This document shows, piece by piece, positions 10,146 through 19,200 of a DNA stretch of 50,059 nucleotides (position 1 is the stretch's first letter; each line of letters begins with the position of its first letter). The notes beneath the pieces were generated by a model. It had not been told where the DNA came from, did no database searches, and saw nothing but the letters and a program-made list of their open reading frames with translations. Source of the DNA: Acetobacteraceae bacterium (lineage in GTDB: Bacteria > Pseudomonadota > Alphaproteobacteria > Acetobacterales > Acetobacteraceae); assembly GCA_019750465.1 (NCBI GenBank), contig JAIEOP010000348.1:1-50059 (forward strand), read 5' to 3'. The translations under genes and the position numbers were made by a program.

Positions 10146-10538
10146 TCAGGCCTGCACGCCATAATCGGCGAGCTCGGGCCGCATGGCCTCGATCACGAAA
10201 TCCACGAAGGCCGCAGGGGCGTCCAGGTAGAATTCGCGCTCCGAATAGGCGCCGACGGCGGCCTCCAGGCCCCGCGCGCGCAGCCATTCGGCCAGGGCAT
10301 CCAGGCTCTCGCGCGGCGTCTCGCTCAGGAAGGCGACTTGCGAACGAAGCTTGTCGGCGTCTCGATGGCCGGTGTCGCTGCGGCTGAATTGCAGATCGAC
10401 ATTCGTGCCGGGCTGACGCAGCCAGATCGAGCGCTCGGTGCGGCGCAGCTCCACGAAGCCGAGGCAATCGCGCAGCATCCCGACGACCGTCTCGAAATGC
10501 GCCGGGTTCAGCCGGTTGGCAACGTGATTGAGGATCAC
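10146..10538 (-). CDS. VOC-superfamily (glyoxalase/bleomycin-resistance-like) protein
   Basis: A small protein of about 130 residues. The fold is suggested by ILNHVANRLNPAHFETVVGML followed by LGFVELRRTERSIWLRQPG and a second half ending in FYLDAPAAFVDFVIEAM, the paired beta-alpha-beta-beta-beta pattern of VOC proteins. I start it at GTG 10538, seven bases beyond the first base of the preceding enoyl-CoA hydratase stop, because upstream codons in this frame overlap that gene and do not look like protein. VOC proteins include lyases, dioxygenases and isomerases, and the activity here is unknown. Translational coupling to the hydratase gene is likely. Confidence 0.7.
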   Translation of the reverse strand: MILNHVANRLNPAHFETVVGMLRDCLGFVELRRTERSIWLRQPGTNVDLQFSRSDTGHRDADKLRSQVAFLSETPRESLDALAEWLRARGLEAAVGAYSEREFYLDAPAAFVDFVIEAMRPELADYGVQA

Positions 10539-10542
10539 GGCG

Positions 10543-11346
10543 TCAGTCTTCGAGCTGCGGCAGCCGATGGCGATCCGCGGGATCGTCCCAGCCCTTGAAC
10601 CGCGGCGCGCGCTTCTCGGCGAAGGCGGCACGGGATTCCATGAGATCGCTCTTCGCACCGTGGTCGTGCAGGCGGGCGGCAAGGCGCTCGAGGGGCGGCG
10701 CCACGCGGGGACGCATCTGCCGCATCATGTGTACCGTGTTCACCCGCGAGGCCGGCGGCAGGGTCAGCAGGTGCCGGCCCATCTCCAGCGCCGTCTCCAG
10801 CAGCGCCTCGGGCTCCACCAGGCGGTTGAGGAAGCCGACCTCGTGGAAGCGCTCCGCGGTGAAGCGGAAGCCGAGCGCCATCTCCATGGCCACCGGGTAG
10901 GGCAGGTTGGCGATATGGCCGTGGTTGGTGCCGCCGAGCAGCCAGCGCTTCGCCTCCGAGACCTCGAAGACCGCGCCGCGCACGGCGACGCGCAGGTCCG
11001 TGCGCTCCACCAGCATGAAGCCGCCGCCCATGGCGAAGCCGTTCACCGCGGCGATCACGGGCTTCTCCAGCGCGCCCGACATGAAGGGATCCTCGATCGG
11101 CGGGCGACGGCCGCCGGGGGCGCCGTCGGCGAGGGACTCCTTCATGTCCTCGCCGGCGCAGAAGGCGCGGCCGGCGCCGGTGAAGATCGCCACCTCCAGC
11201 TCGGGGTCGGTGCGGAACGCCGTCCAGGTCTCCGCCAGGCGCGAGCGGAGTTCGTGGTTCAGCGCGTTCAGCCGCTCGGGGCGGTTCATGCGCACCACGA
11301 GGATCTGCCCGTGGCGTTCGGTCTCGAGAACGGTCATGCGCGGCAT
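10543..11346 (-). CDS. Enoyl-CoA hydratase/isomerase family protein
   Basis: A 267-residue crotonase-fold enzyme. The two oxyanion-hole loops are GRAFCAGEDM (about 60-68) and NGFAMGGGFML (about 102-111), and the N-terminal MNRPERLNALN is typical. An acidic residue lies in VSEAKRW at the usual catalytic position, but the region is not diagnostic of hydratase versus isomerase. It would act on a CoA thioester in the cytoplasm, perhaps in breakdown of the product of the downstream monooxygenase. ATG 11346 has AGGG five bases upstream; ATG 11337 is an alternative. It leads a leftward three-gene unit with the VOC and LLM genes. Confidence 0.9.
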   Translation of the reverse strand: MPRMTVLETERHGQILVVRMNRPERLNALNHELRSRLAETWTAFRTDPELEVAIFTGAGRAFCAGEDMKESLADGAPGGRRPPIEDPFMSGALEKPVIAAVNGFAMGGGFMLVERTDLRVAVRGAVFEVSEAKRWLLGGTNHGHIANLPYPVAMEMALGFRFTAERFHEVGFLNRLVEPEALLETALEMGRHLLTLPPASRVNTVHMMRQMRPRVAPPLERLAARLHDHGAKSDLMESRAAFAEKRAPRFKGWDDPADRHRLPQLED

Positions 11347-11446
11347 GGTGCCCTGCGCCGGGGGCCAAGGGAAGCCGCCGCGGCAGGTTGTCGGCCCGCG
11401 GGTCCGGCCCCAAGATCACCCGGCATACCGGGGAAACGCCAGCGCC
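11347..11446. promoter_or_regulatory. Divergent promoter region between the hydratase and DHA2 exporter genes
   Basis: This 100-base spacer must hold both promoters. It is G+C rich, with TTGGGG on the minus strand and CATACC on the plus strand as weak hexamer candidates. I could not choose a convincing -35/-10 pair for either direction, and there is no strong dyad. Confidence 0.25.
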
Positions 11447-12964
11447 ATGAGCGCCACAGCCGCCACCGAGGGCGGCCTGTTCAGCATCAGCGGCCGGCAG
11501 TGGCTCATCCTGCTGATGGTCCAGCTCGCCAACATGCTGTTCGGCATGACCATCACCCTGGCCAACCTGGTGCTGCCGGAGATGCGCGGCACGCTGTCCG
11601 CGACCCAGGACGAGATCTCCTGGGTGATCACGCTGAACCTGGTCGCCACCGCGGTCGCCACGCCGATGACGGGCTGGCTGGCCAGCCGGCTCGGCTGGCG
11701 GACCCTGATGTTCGGCACCGTGCTCGGCTTCACGGTTTCCTCCTTCCTCTGCGCCATGGCGAACAGCCTGGAATTCCTGATCTTCGCCCGCGTCGCGCAG
11801 GGTGCCTTCGGGGCGCCGATCATGCCGCTCGGCCAGGCCATCCTGCTCGGCACCTTCCCGAAGCACCTGCAGCCCACGGCGCTGGTGATGTGGGGCGTCG
11901 GCGCGGTGTTCGGGCCGGTGGTCGGGCCGATCCTCGGCAGCATGGCCACCGATGTATGGAACTGGCGCGCTGCCTTCATCATGATCGTGCCGCCCGGCAT
12001 CGCCACGCTGGCCTGCATCTGGTTCGCGCTTGCCGACCACACCCGGCGCAGCGCCATCCGCTTCGACTGGATCGGCTTCATCGCGCTGTCCACCGCCATC
12101 GTCGCCGCCCAGCTGATCTTCGACCGCGGCCATCGGATGGACTGGTTCGAATCCACCGAGATCATCCTCTGCCTCATCGTCGGCGGCCTGGCCTTCTGGA
12201 TCTTCGCCGCGCACTGCCTGACGGCGCCGCATCCCTTCCTGGATCCGCGCCTGCTGCTCGACCGCAATTTCAGCATCGGCATCGCGCTGTCCTTCGTCAT
12301 GGGCATGCTGAGCTTCACCAGCCTGACCCTGTTCCCGACCCTGCTGCACGACCTGCGCGGCTACCCGAACGACAGCATCGGCATGCTGATCGCGGCCCGC
12401 GGCATGGGCAATTGGCTCGCCTTCCTGGTGATCGTGCAGTTCACCCGGGTGGCGCCGCGGCTGGCCATCGCCACCGGCATGGCGCTGCAGGCGGGGGCGG
12501 CCTTCTGGATGGCCGCGCTCGACATCAACATGACCGACGGCGACGTGTTCTGGAGCAACCTGCTGCAGGGCTTCGGCCAGTCGATCGCGTTCACGCCGAT
12601 GACGGTCATGGCCTTCTCCACCCTGCCGCGGGAGCAGGCGACGGAGGGCTCGGCGGTGTTCACGCTGATGCGCAATTTCGGATCCAGCCTGTTCATCTCC
12701 ATCGCCGTGCTGGTGCTGCTGCGCTCCACCTCGGCGAACTACGCGCGGCTGAGCGAGATGATCACGCCCTACAACAAGACGCTTGCCTTCCCCGGCCTGC
12801 CGAGCAGCTGGGGGCTCGACACCACGCCGGGCCTGCTGCGCCTCTCGGGGGAGATCCATCGGCAGGCTTCCATGATCGGCTACGTGAACGCCTTCTCGCT
12901 GATGGCGCTGACCGCGACGGTCGCGGTGCCGCTGGCCTTCCTGATGCGGCGGCCGGCCGGCTGA
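11447..12964 (+). CDS. DHA2-family MFS drug/metabolite exporter (EmrB-like)
   Basis: A 505-residue membrane protein with about 14 hydrophobic helices, the DHA2 (EmrB/QacA) arrangement. Landmarks are ITLANLVLPEMRGTLSATQD in helix 1, ISWVITLNLVATAVATPMTGWL in helix 2, then SRLGWR, and the motif-C-like VGAVFGPVVGPILGS in helix 5. A long periplasmic stretch before the last helix (about residues 430-475, from YARLSEMI) is typical of the family. ATG 11447 is the first plausible start before the hydrophobic pattern. EmrB-type pumps normally pair with an EmrA membrane-fusion protein and an outer-membrane channel, and neither is in the window. Confidence 0.9.
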   Translation: MSATAATEGGLFSISGRQWLILLMVQLANMLFGMTITLANLVLPEMRGTLSATQDEISWVITLNLVATAVATPMTGWLASRLGWRTLMFGTVLGFTVSSFLCAMANSLEFLIFARVAQGAFGAPIMPLGQAILLGTFPKHLQPTALVMWGVGAVFGPVVGPILGSMATDVWNWRAAFIMIVPPGIATLACIWFALADHTRRSAIRFDWIGFIALSTAIVAAQLIFDRGHRMDWFESTEIILCLIVGGLAFWIFAAHCLTAPHPFLDPRLLLDRNFSIGIALSFVMGMLSFTSLTLFPTLLHDLRGYPNDSIGMLIAARGMGNWLAFLVIVQFTRVAPRLAIATGMALQAGAAFWMAALDINMTDGDVFWSNLLQGFGQSIAFTPMTVMAFSTLPREQATEGSAVFTLMRNFGSSLFISIAVLVLLRSTSANYARLSEMITPYNKTLAFPGLPSSWGLDTTPGLLRLSGEIHRQASMIGYVNAFSLMALTATVAVPLAFLMRRPAG

Positions 12965-12965
12965 G

Positions 12966-12986
12966 GCGTGCGGGGGGCCAGCACGC
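12966..12986 (+). terminator. Short hairpin after the DHA2 gene, possible weak terminator
   Basis: GCGTGC and GCACGC form a six-base-pair stem around a nine-base loop immediately after the exporter stop. There is no T-run, so intrinsic termination is doubtful. Confidence 0.25.
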
Positions 12987-13016
12987 GGGCCTGGTCCGCC
13001 GCGTCCGTGCCGGGTC

Positions 13017-13046
13017 TGGACGTCGCGAGCCGCGACGCATTAGGGT
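13017..13046 (+). promoter_or_regulatory. Candidate promoter of the second Bug gene
   Basis: TGGACG (13017-13022), an 18-base spacer and TAGGGT (13041-13046) lie in the 153-base gap before the Bug gene. The same spacing and a TAG-type -10 recur in front of other genes in this window. The predicted leader would be about 65 bases. Confidence 0.35.
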
Positions 13047-13117
13047 TCCTGGCCGCTGCTTCGGAATGATCGCGCGCGGCGGCGTTCCGGCCAAGAAGAC
13101 CACCAGGGAGACGCGTC

Positions 13118-14101
13118 ATGACCCTTCCGCTTTCGCGGCGGCATGCGATCGGGGGCGCAGCCGCGCTGGGTGCCACCGCCCTGCACGCGCCCGCCGCCGG
13201 GCAGGCCGACTGGCCGAACCGCACCGTGCGCCTCATCGTCGGCTTCACCGCCGGCAGCGCCACGGACATCACCGCGCGGCTCTTCGCGCAGCGCTTCAGC
13301 GAGGCCTGGGGCCAGCCCGTCGTCGTCGAGAACGTGGCAGGGAATGCAGGTGCCATCGGCTTCGACCGGGTCGCGAAATCCCCGCCCGACGGCTACACGC
13401 TGATGTGGGCGGCCAACGCGGCGCTGACCATCCTGCCCAGCCTGCAGCGCCTGCCCTACGACCCGCTGAAGGACCTGATGCCGATCGGCATCATGCTGTC
13501 GATGCCCTCGGTCGTGCTGGTGAACAACGACCTGCCGGTGCGATCCATCGCCGAGCTGATCGCCCATGCGCGGGCGAATCCCGGCAAGCTCTCCTATGGC
13601 ACGCCCGGGGTGGGCACGCCGCAGCACATCACCGGCGAGATGCTGTGCCACCAGGCCGGCATCCGGATGGAGCACATCCCCTATCGCGGCGCCGCACTGG
13701 CGGACACGCTGAACGGATCGGTCCCCATCGCCATCCAGAATGCCGGCGCGGCGATGCCCTTCGTACGCGAGGGCCGGCTGCGCGGCATCGGGGTCACCTC
13801 GCTCGCCCGCTCGCCGAACACCGCCAACATGGCGACGGTGGCGGAGCAGGGATTCCCCGGCTTCGAGGCGCTGTCCTGGTTCGGCCTGATGGCGCCCGCC
13901 GGCACCGCCCCGACCATCGGGGAGAAGGTGCGGGCGGAGGCGATGCGGGTGCTGGCGGATGGCGGCATGCGGGAGCGGTTCGCCGCGCTCGGCCTCGACA
14001 CGGTGGGCAGCACGCCGGAGGCGATGCGGGCCTCCATCGCCGCCGACATCCCGAAATGGGCCAGGGTGATCGCCGAGGCGGGCATCCCGACCATGCGCTG
14101 A
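13118..14101 (+). CDS. Bug-family tripartite tricarboxylate transport substrate-binding protein
   Basis: A 327-residue periplasmic binding protein. A twin-arginine-type leader (SRRHAIGGAAALGATAL) leads to a mature part starting near QADWPNRTVRLIVGF. Bug hallmarks follow: FTAGSATDITARLFAQRF, VVVENVAGNAGAIGFD, SPPDGYTLMW and LPYDPLKDLMPIG. The second half has MEHIPYRGAALADTLNGSV, the binding-loop region. No TctA/TctB gene is adjacent. A luciferase-like monooxygenase gene follows after 66 bases, suggesting uptake or sensing of that enzyme's substrate. The start ATG 13118 is well placed for the signal peptide. Confidence 0.92.
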   Translation: MTLPLSRRHAIGGAAALGATALHAPAAGQADWPNRTVRLIVGFTAGSATDITARLFAQRFSEAWGQPVVVENVAGNAGAIGFDRVAKSPPDGYTLMWAANAALTILPSLQRLPYDPLKDLMPIGIMLSMPSVVLVNNDLPVRSIAELIAHARANPGKLSYGTPGVGTPQHITGEMLCHQAGIRMEHIPYRGAALADTLNGSVPIAIQNAGAAMPFVREGRLRGIGVTSLARSPNTANMATVAEQGFPGFEALSWFGLMAPAGTAPTIGEKVRAEAMRVLADGGMRERFAALGLDTVGSTPEAMRASIAADIPKWARVIAEAGIPTMR

Positions 14102-14167
14102 AGGTGCGCCCCGGGCTTGACCGTTCGGGCCGGCTGGTGTGGGTGTGCCCAATCGGAGGACGCACCC

Positions 14168-15331
14168 ATGAAGGCAAGCCTGTTCTATCTGCCCAGCATC
14201 GGCAGCCGCGCCGAGATCGAGGCCGGCATGGCCGGCATGCGCGGCGACCTGTACCAGCGCATGCTGCGCGAGCTGTCCGAGCAGATCCGCCTGGCGGACG
14301 AGCTGGGCTACGATTCCGTCTCCTTCACCGAGCACCATTTCCACATCGAGGGGTTCGAGGTCTCGAACAACCCGGTGCTGCTCGACCTGTATTTCGCGAT
14401 GCAGACCAAGCGCATCCGCGTCGGCCAACTCGGCATCGTGCTGCCGGCGGCGAACCCGATGCGGGTCGCCGAGGACATCGCCATGCTGGACCACATGACG
14501 GGCGGCCGCGCCTGCGCCGGCTTCGCGCGCGGCTACCAGCGCCGCTGGGTCGATGTGATGGGCCAGCAGACGCACGGCATCCATGGCGCGCTGCCGCACC
14601 AGCACGACGAGATCGACGCCGCCAACCGCGCCGCCTTCGAGGAGAACCTCCGTATCATCAAGAAGTGCTGGACGGAGGAGATGCTGGAATACCAGGGCAA
14701 ATACTGGCGCATCCCCGCCGGCCCCACGCCCTGGACGCTGGAGACGACGCGCCTCTACGGCAAGGGGGTGGAGGACGGCGTCCTGAAATCCGTCGGCATC
14801 GTGCCGAAGCCGCTGCAGAAGCCGCATCCGCCGCTGTTCCAGCCCTTCGCCAGCAGCGAGAACACGATCCGCTTCTGCGCCCAGGAGAATATCACGCCGA
14901 TCCTGCCGGCCATGCACCCAGCCCATGAGAGCAAGCTCTACAGCGTCTATTCGGAGGTGGCGGGCAAGCCGAAGGGGCGCGACATGGGCGTGCTGCGCGA
15001 CGTGATCATCGCCGACACCGACGAGGAGGCGATGGCGCTGTGGCGGGACTCCGGCCAGTTCACCGGCCGCGCCTGGTTCGAGCCATTCGGCTTCCGCAAG
15101 GGCCTGATCGATCCCGCGACCGGCAAGGTGCCGACGCCGGAGGAGATCATCGCCCAGGGCTATGCCTATGTCGGCACGGTGGATACCGTGCTGCGCGGCA
15201 TGGAGGCCTCGCAGCGGCGCCAGCCCGTGGACTGGACCATGTGCTACACCTACAACGGGCTGGTGCCGCACGGCACGCTGATGAAGTCCATCGAGCGCTT
15301 CTGGACCAGGGTGATGCCGCGCTTCGCGTGA
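14168..15331 (+). CDS. Luciferase-like (LLM class) flavin-dependent oxidoreductase
   Basis: A 387-residue member of the bacterial luciferase superfamily: LGYDSVSFTEHHFHIEGFEV, RIRVGQLGIVLPAANPMRVAED and MLDHMTGGRACAGFARGYQRR are the standard FMN-binding barrel elements. The protein is longer than the 9057-10100 enzyme and distinct from it, with an insert around WRIPAGPTPWTLE. GGAGGA stands seven bases ahead of ATG 14168. TTGACC at 14117-14122 could be its own -35, but the -10 is poor, so read-through from the Bug gene is equally likely. Substrate unknown. It needs reduced flavin from elsewhere. Confidence 0.88.
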   Translation: MKASLFYLPSIGSRAEIEAGMAGMRGDLYQRMLRELSEQIRLADELGYDSVSFTEHHFHIEGFEVSNNPVLLDLYFAMQTKRIRVGQLGIVLPAANPMRVAEDIAMLDHMTGGRACAGFARGYQRRWVDVMGQQTHGIHGALPHQHDEIDAANRAAFEENLRIIKKCWTEEMLEYQGKYWRIPAGPTPWTLETTRLYGKGVEDGVLKSVGIVPKPLQKPHPPLFQPFASSENTIRFCAQENITPILPAMHPAHESKLYSVYSEVAGKPKGRDMGVLRDVIIADTDEEAMALWRDSGQFTGRAWFEPFGFRKGLIDPATGKVPTPEEIIAQGYAYVGTVDTVLRGMEASQRRQPVDWTMCYTYNGLVPHGTLMKSIERFWTRVMPRFA

Positions 15332-15352
15332 GCGCCGCGCGGGATCCCGACG

Positions 15353-16747
15353 CTACCGCCGCACCTTCGCCGCCGCGTCCTCCAGCGCCCCGTCCAGCAC
15401 CTCGATCAGCGTGTCGCACTCGCCGCGCGTGATGACCAGCGGCGGCGAGAGCACGATGGTGTTGGAATGCCGCGCGCCGCCGCCGGAGCGGCCGACGATC
15501 ACGCCGCGGTTCTTGCAGAACTCCACCACGCCGCCGACCAGCGAATTCTCGAGCTGCACCTTGCTCTCCCGGTCGGTCACCAGTTCGATGCCGATGAGCA
15601 GGCCCTTGCCGCGGATGTCGCCGGTGATGGCATGGCGGAACAGCCGGTCCTTCAGCCCGTCCATGAGGTAGGCGCCCATGGTGGCGGCGCGCTCCGGCAG
15701 CTGCTCCTCCAGCAGGATCTCGATGTTCCGCACGGCGACGGCGGCGGCGGCCGGGTGGCCGCCGTAGGTGTTCACCTGCATCACCTGCCGCGCATCCGCG
15801 ACCTCGCCGAGGAAGCTGTTGAAGACGTGGTTCTTCACCACCGTCGCCGCGATCGGCAGGTAGGCGGAGACGATGCCCTTGGCCACCGCCATGATGTCCG
15901 GGCTGATGCCATAGTGCTGGTGGCCGAACATCTTGCCGGTGCGGCCGAAGCCGTTGATCACCTCATCGACATGCAGCAGCACGTCGTACTTGCGGCAGAT
16001 CTCCTCGACCATCGGCAGGTATTCGTCCGGCGGCACGGCGACGCCGACGCCGCTCATGATCGGCTCCACGATCACCTCGGCGACGGTCTGCGGCCCCTCG
16101 CCCTGGATGGTGGTCTCGATCAGCTTGGCGCAGGCAATTCCGCAGGAGCCCTGCTCCAGGCCGAGCGGGCAGCGGTAGCAGGTCGGCGCCGGCACGTGCA
16201 CGAACTCGCCGGCATAGGGCTCGAACTTCACCTTGCGCTCGCCCATGCCGCCGGCGGCCAGCGTCGCCAGCGTGGTGCCGTGATAGGCGTAATAGCGGCT
16301 GATGGTCTTGAAGCGGAAGTCGCCGGGGAACTCGTGCTTGGCATACTGCCGCGCCACCTTGAACCCCGCCTCGTTCGCCTCCGATCCGGAGTTCACGAAA
16401 TAGACGTGGTAGTCGCCGCCCATCAGCCCGTTCACCTGCTCCGCGAGCTGCGCCGCGGGCAGGTTCATCGCGGTGTGCGGGTAGTAGGCCATCGCCTGCA
16501 TCTGTTCGGCGGCGATCTGCGCCAGCTCGGTGCGGCCATAGCCGATGTTCACGCACCACAGCCCCGCCATGGCATCGAGGTAGGTGGTGCCGTCGGCATC
16601 GACGATGGTGGAGCCCTGCGCCCCGGTCACCACCATCTGGCTCTTCTCCAGCGCCTTGTGCTGGACGATCGGGTGCATGACGTTGCCGAGATCCTGCTCG
16701 ACGACGCGCCGGCGGACCTCGGGATCGGGCTGGTTGGTCTGGGACAT
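15353..16747 (-). CDS. Class III aminotransferase (omega-aminotransferase, taurine:pyruvate aminotransferase-like)
   Basis: A 464-residue PLP enzyme. The N-terminal LGNVMHPIVQHKALEKS, NSGSEANEAGFKVARQYA with YYAYHGTTLATLA, the PLP-binding Asp in LLHVDEVINGFGRTGKMFG (D261) and the Schiff-base Lys in IMAVAKGIVSAYLP (K290) give the complete class III set. The opening region resembles taurine:pyruvate aminotransferases, but many beta-alanine and diamine aminotransferases look alike, so the substrate is a guess. It is divergent from a BisC-like molybdoenzyme gene across 149 bases containing promoters for both. Confidence 0.88.
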   Translation of the reverse strand: MSQTNQPDPEVRRRVVEQDLGNVMHPIVQHKALEKSQMVVTGAQGSTIVDADGTTYLDAMAGLWCVNIGYGRTELAQIAAEQMQAMAYYPHTAMNLPAAQLAEQVNGLMGGDYHVYFVNSGSEANEAGFKVARQYAKHEFPGDFRFKTISRYYAYHGTTLATLAAGGMGERKVKFEPYAGEFVHVPAPTCYRCPLGLEQGSCGIACAKLIETTIQGEGPQTVAEVIVEPIMSGVGVAVPPDEYLPMVEEICRKYDVLLHVDEVINGFGRTGKMFGHQHYGISPDIMAVAKGIVSAYLPIAATVVKNHVFNSFLGEVADARQVMQVNTYGGHPAAAAVAVRNIEILLEEQLPERAATMGAYLMDGLKDRLFRHAITGDIRGKGLLIGIELVTDRESKVQLENSLVGGVVEFCKNRGVIVGRSGGGARHSNTIVLSPPLVITRGECDTLIEVLDGALEDAAAKVRR

Positions 16748-16787
16748 CGGCGGCCTCGGCTTGCTACGACGGGAGAGGATTGGCGCA

Positions 16788-16817
16788 AGGCTAGATCGGA
16801 ACCGGTGCCCGTGTCAC
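16788..16817 (-). promoter_or_regulatory. Candidate promoter of the aminotransferase gene
   Basis: On the minus strand GTGACA (16817-16812), an 18-base spacer and TAGCCT (16793-16788) form a plausible sigma-70-type promoter about 40 bases before the start codon. It is back-to-back with the promoter of the divergent molybdoenzyme gene. Confidence 0.4.
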
Positions 16818-16837
16818 GGGGCGCCGACGCCGGCAGT

Positions 16838-16865
16838 TTGCGCGCCGCGCCGGGCGGGCTAGCCT
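16838..16865 (+). promoter_or_regulatory. Candidate promoter of the BisC-like gene
   Basis: TTGCGC (16838-16843), a 16-base spacer and TAGCCT (16860-16865), 31 bases before the ATG at 16897. The same TAGCCT hexamer faces the other way at 16788-16793, so the 149-base spacer looks like a true divergent promoter pair. Confidence 0.35.
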
Positions 16866-16896
16866 GCCGGCGCCACCGCTCCAGGATCCTGCCCGC

Positions 16897-19185
16897 ATGA
16901 CCGTGCTCACCGCCATGCACTGGGGCATCTACGAGGTCGAGATGGAGGCCGGGCGCGCCGTGGCGCTGCGCCCCTTCCGGGATGACCCGGACCCGTCCGA
17001 AATCGGCCTGCACGTGCTGGCGCCGGAGCTGGAGCGGCTGCGGGTGCGCCGCCCCGCGGTGCGCAGGGGTTGGCTGGACGGCGACCGGTCGGGCCACACG
17101 GCGCGTCGCGGCACCGAGCCCTTCGTGCAGGTGGACTGGGACACCGCCCTCGACCTGGTGGCGGATGAGTTGCGCCGGGTGAAGGCGGCGCACGGCAACG
17201 CGGCGATCTTCGGCGGCAGCTACGGCTGGGCCAGCGCCGGGCGCTTCCACCATGCGCAGAGCCAGGTGCACCGCTTCCTGAACAGCATCGGCGGCTATGT
17301 CCGCCACGTCGACAGCTACAGCCTGGGCGCCGCCCGCGTGCTGCTGCCGCACATCCTGGCGACGATGGAGGAGGTGCAGGTGATGCACAGCTCCTTCCCC
17401 GTGCTGGAGGCGCACACGAAGCTCTTCGTCTGCTTCGGCGGCGTGCCGGCGAAGAACGCCCAGATCAGCGCCGGCGGCGCCTTCCAGCACCGCGTCCCCG
17501 GCGCGCTTCGCCGCATGGCGCAGGCCGGCTGCCGCTTCGTCAACATCAGCCCGGTGCGCGACGACCTGGAGACCGGCGCGGCGTTCGAGTGGATCCCGAT
17601 CCGCCCCAACACCGACGCCGCGCTGATGCTGGCGCTCGGCCATGTGCTGCTGACCGAGGGATTGCACGACCGGGATTTCCTGGCCCGCTGCGCCACCGGC
17701 TTCGAGCGCTTCGCCCCCTACCTGCTGGGCGAGACGGATGGCCAGCCCAAGACCCCGGACTGGGCCGCGGCGATCACCGGCGTGCCCGCCGCGCGCATCA
17801 CGGCGCTGGCGCGCGAGATGGCGGCGACCCGCACCATGATCAGCGCCGGCTGGTCGCTGCAGCGCGCGCATCACGGGGAGCAGCCCTTCTGGATGGCGCT
17901 GACCCTGGCCTGCATGCTCGGCCAGATCGGCCTGCCGGGGGGCGGCATCGGCCTGGGCTACGGCCCGACCAACCTGATGGGCAGCCCGCATCCCTATTTC
18001 GGCGGCGCCTCCCTGCCGCAGGGGCGCAACGCCGTGCCGGCCTTCATCCCCGTCGCCCGCATCACCGACATGCTGGAGCGGCCGGGGGAAGCCTTCCGCT
18101 ACAATGGCGGCGAGCATCGCTACCCCGACATCCGGCTGATCTACTGGGCCGGCGGCAACCCCTTCCACCACCACCAGGACCTGCCGCGCCTGACCCGCGC
18201 CTGGGGCAAGCCGGAGACGGTGGTGGTGCACGAGCAGTTCTGGACGCCGACGGCGAAGCGCGCCGACATCGTGCTGCCGGCGACGACGACCTTGGAGCGC
18301 GAGGATCTCGGCTTCTCCCGCAAGGAGAGCCACGTCGTCGCCATGCCGCAGGTCAGGGACCCGCCGGGCGAGGCGCGCGACGACTACGCCATCTTCGCCG
18401 AGCTCGCGGCGCGGCTGGGCGCGGAGCAGGCCTTCACCGAGGGCCGCGACACCCGCGCCTGGCTGCGCCACCTGTACGAGGACGGGCGCGCGCAGGCGGC
18501 CAAGGCCGGCGTGCGCCTGCCCGGCTTCGACGCCTTCTGGCAGGCCGGGGTCCTGCGCATCGAGGCCGAGGCGCCGGTGCCGGGGGTGATGCTGGAGACC
18601 TTCCGCCGCGACCCTGCCGCACATCCGCTGCGCACCCCCTCCGGCCGCATTGAGATCTTCTCCGAGCGCATCGCCGGCTTCGGCCTGCCCGACTGCCCCG
18701 GCCACCCGGTCTGGCTGGCGCCGCGCGAATGGCTCGGCGCGAAGCTGGCCGCGCGCTTCCCGCTGCACCTGCTGTCGGACCAGCCGGACCGGCGCCTGCA
18801 CAGCCAGCTCGATGCCAGCCCGCACAGCGCCGCCGGCAAGGTTGCCGGGCGGCAGCCCGTCTCGCTCAGCCCCGAGGATGCCGCGGCGCGAGGCATCCGC
18901 GATGGCGACGTGGTGCGCGTCTTCAACGACCGCGGCGTCTGCCTTGCCGGCGCGGTGGTGACGGACGCGATCCGCCCCGGTGTCGCGCGCCTCTCCACCG
19001 GCGCCTGGTACGATCCCGGGCCGGACGGGCTGGAGCGGCACGGCAACCCCAACGCCTTCACGCTGGACCTGCCGGCCTCCGAGCTGTCCCAGGGCTGCGC
19101 CGCGCAGACCTGCCTCGTCGAGATCGAGCGCTGGGAGGGACCGGTGCCACGCATCGAGGCGCACGACCTGCCCGAATTTGTCTGA
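16897..19185 (+). CDS. Molybdopterin-dependent oxidoreductase, DMSO reductase family, BisC/TorA-like
   Basis: A 762-residue bis-MGD enzyme. FGGSYGWASAGRFHHAQ (105-121) contains the Ser (S113) that should coordinate molybdenum, as in DMSO/TMAO and biotin-sulfoxide reductases. There is no N-terminal Fe-S cysteine cluster and no Tat signal, so it looks cytoplasmic like BisC. NLMGSPHPYFGGASLPQGRN, WAGGNPFHHHQDL and HEQFWTPTAKRADIVLPATT are family core segments, and the C-terminal domain has LLSDQPDRRLHSQLD and NDRGVCLAGAVV. Such enzymes reduce S-oxides or N-oxides. A luciferase-like gene follows after 15 bases, so the two are co-expressed. Confidence 0.9.
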   Translation: MTVLTAMHWGIYEVEMEAGRAVALRPFRDDPDPSEIGLHVLAPELERLRVRRPAVRRGWLDGDRSGHTARRGTEPFVQVDWDTALDLVADELRRVKAAHGNAAIFGGSYGWASAGRFHHAQSQVHRFLNSIGGYVRHVDSYSLGAARVLLPHILATMEEVQVMHSSFPVLEAHTKLFVCFGGVPAKNAQISAGGAFQHRVPGALRRMAQAGCRFVNISPVRDDLETGAAFEWIPIRPNTDAALMLALGHVLLTEGLHDRDFLARCATGFERFAPYLLGETDGQPKTPDWAAAITGVPAARITALAREMAATRTMISAGWSLQRAHHGEQPFWMALTLACMLGQIGLPGGGIGLGYGPTNLMGSPHPYFGGASLPQGRNAVPAFIPVARITDMLERPGEAFRYNGGEHRYPDIRLIYWAGGNPFHHHQDLPRLTRAWGKPETVVVHEQFWTPTAKRADIVLPATTTLEREDLGFSRKESHVVAMPQVRDPPGEARDDYAIFAELAARLGAEQAFTEGRDTRAWLRHLYEDGRAQAAKAGVRLPGFDAFWQAGVLRIEAEAPVPGVMLETFRRDPAAHPLRTPSGRIEIFSERIAGFGLPDCPGHPVWLAPREWLGAKLAARFPLHLLSDQPDRRLHSQLDASPHSAAGKVAGRQPVSLSPEDAAARGIRDGDVVRVFNDRGVCLAGAVVTDAIRPGVARLSTGAWYDPGPDGLERHGNPNAFTLDLPASELSQGCAAQTCLVEIERWEGPVPRIEAHDLPEFV

Positions 19186-19200
19186 CGGAGGACACACGCG

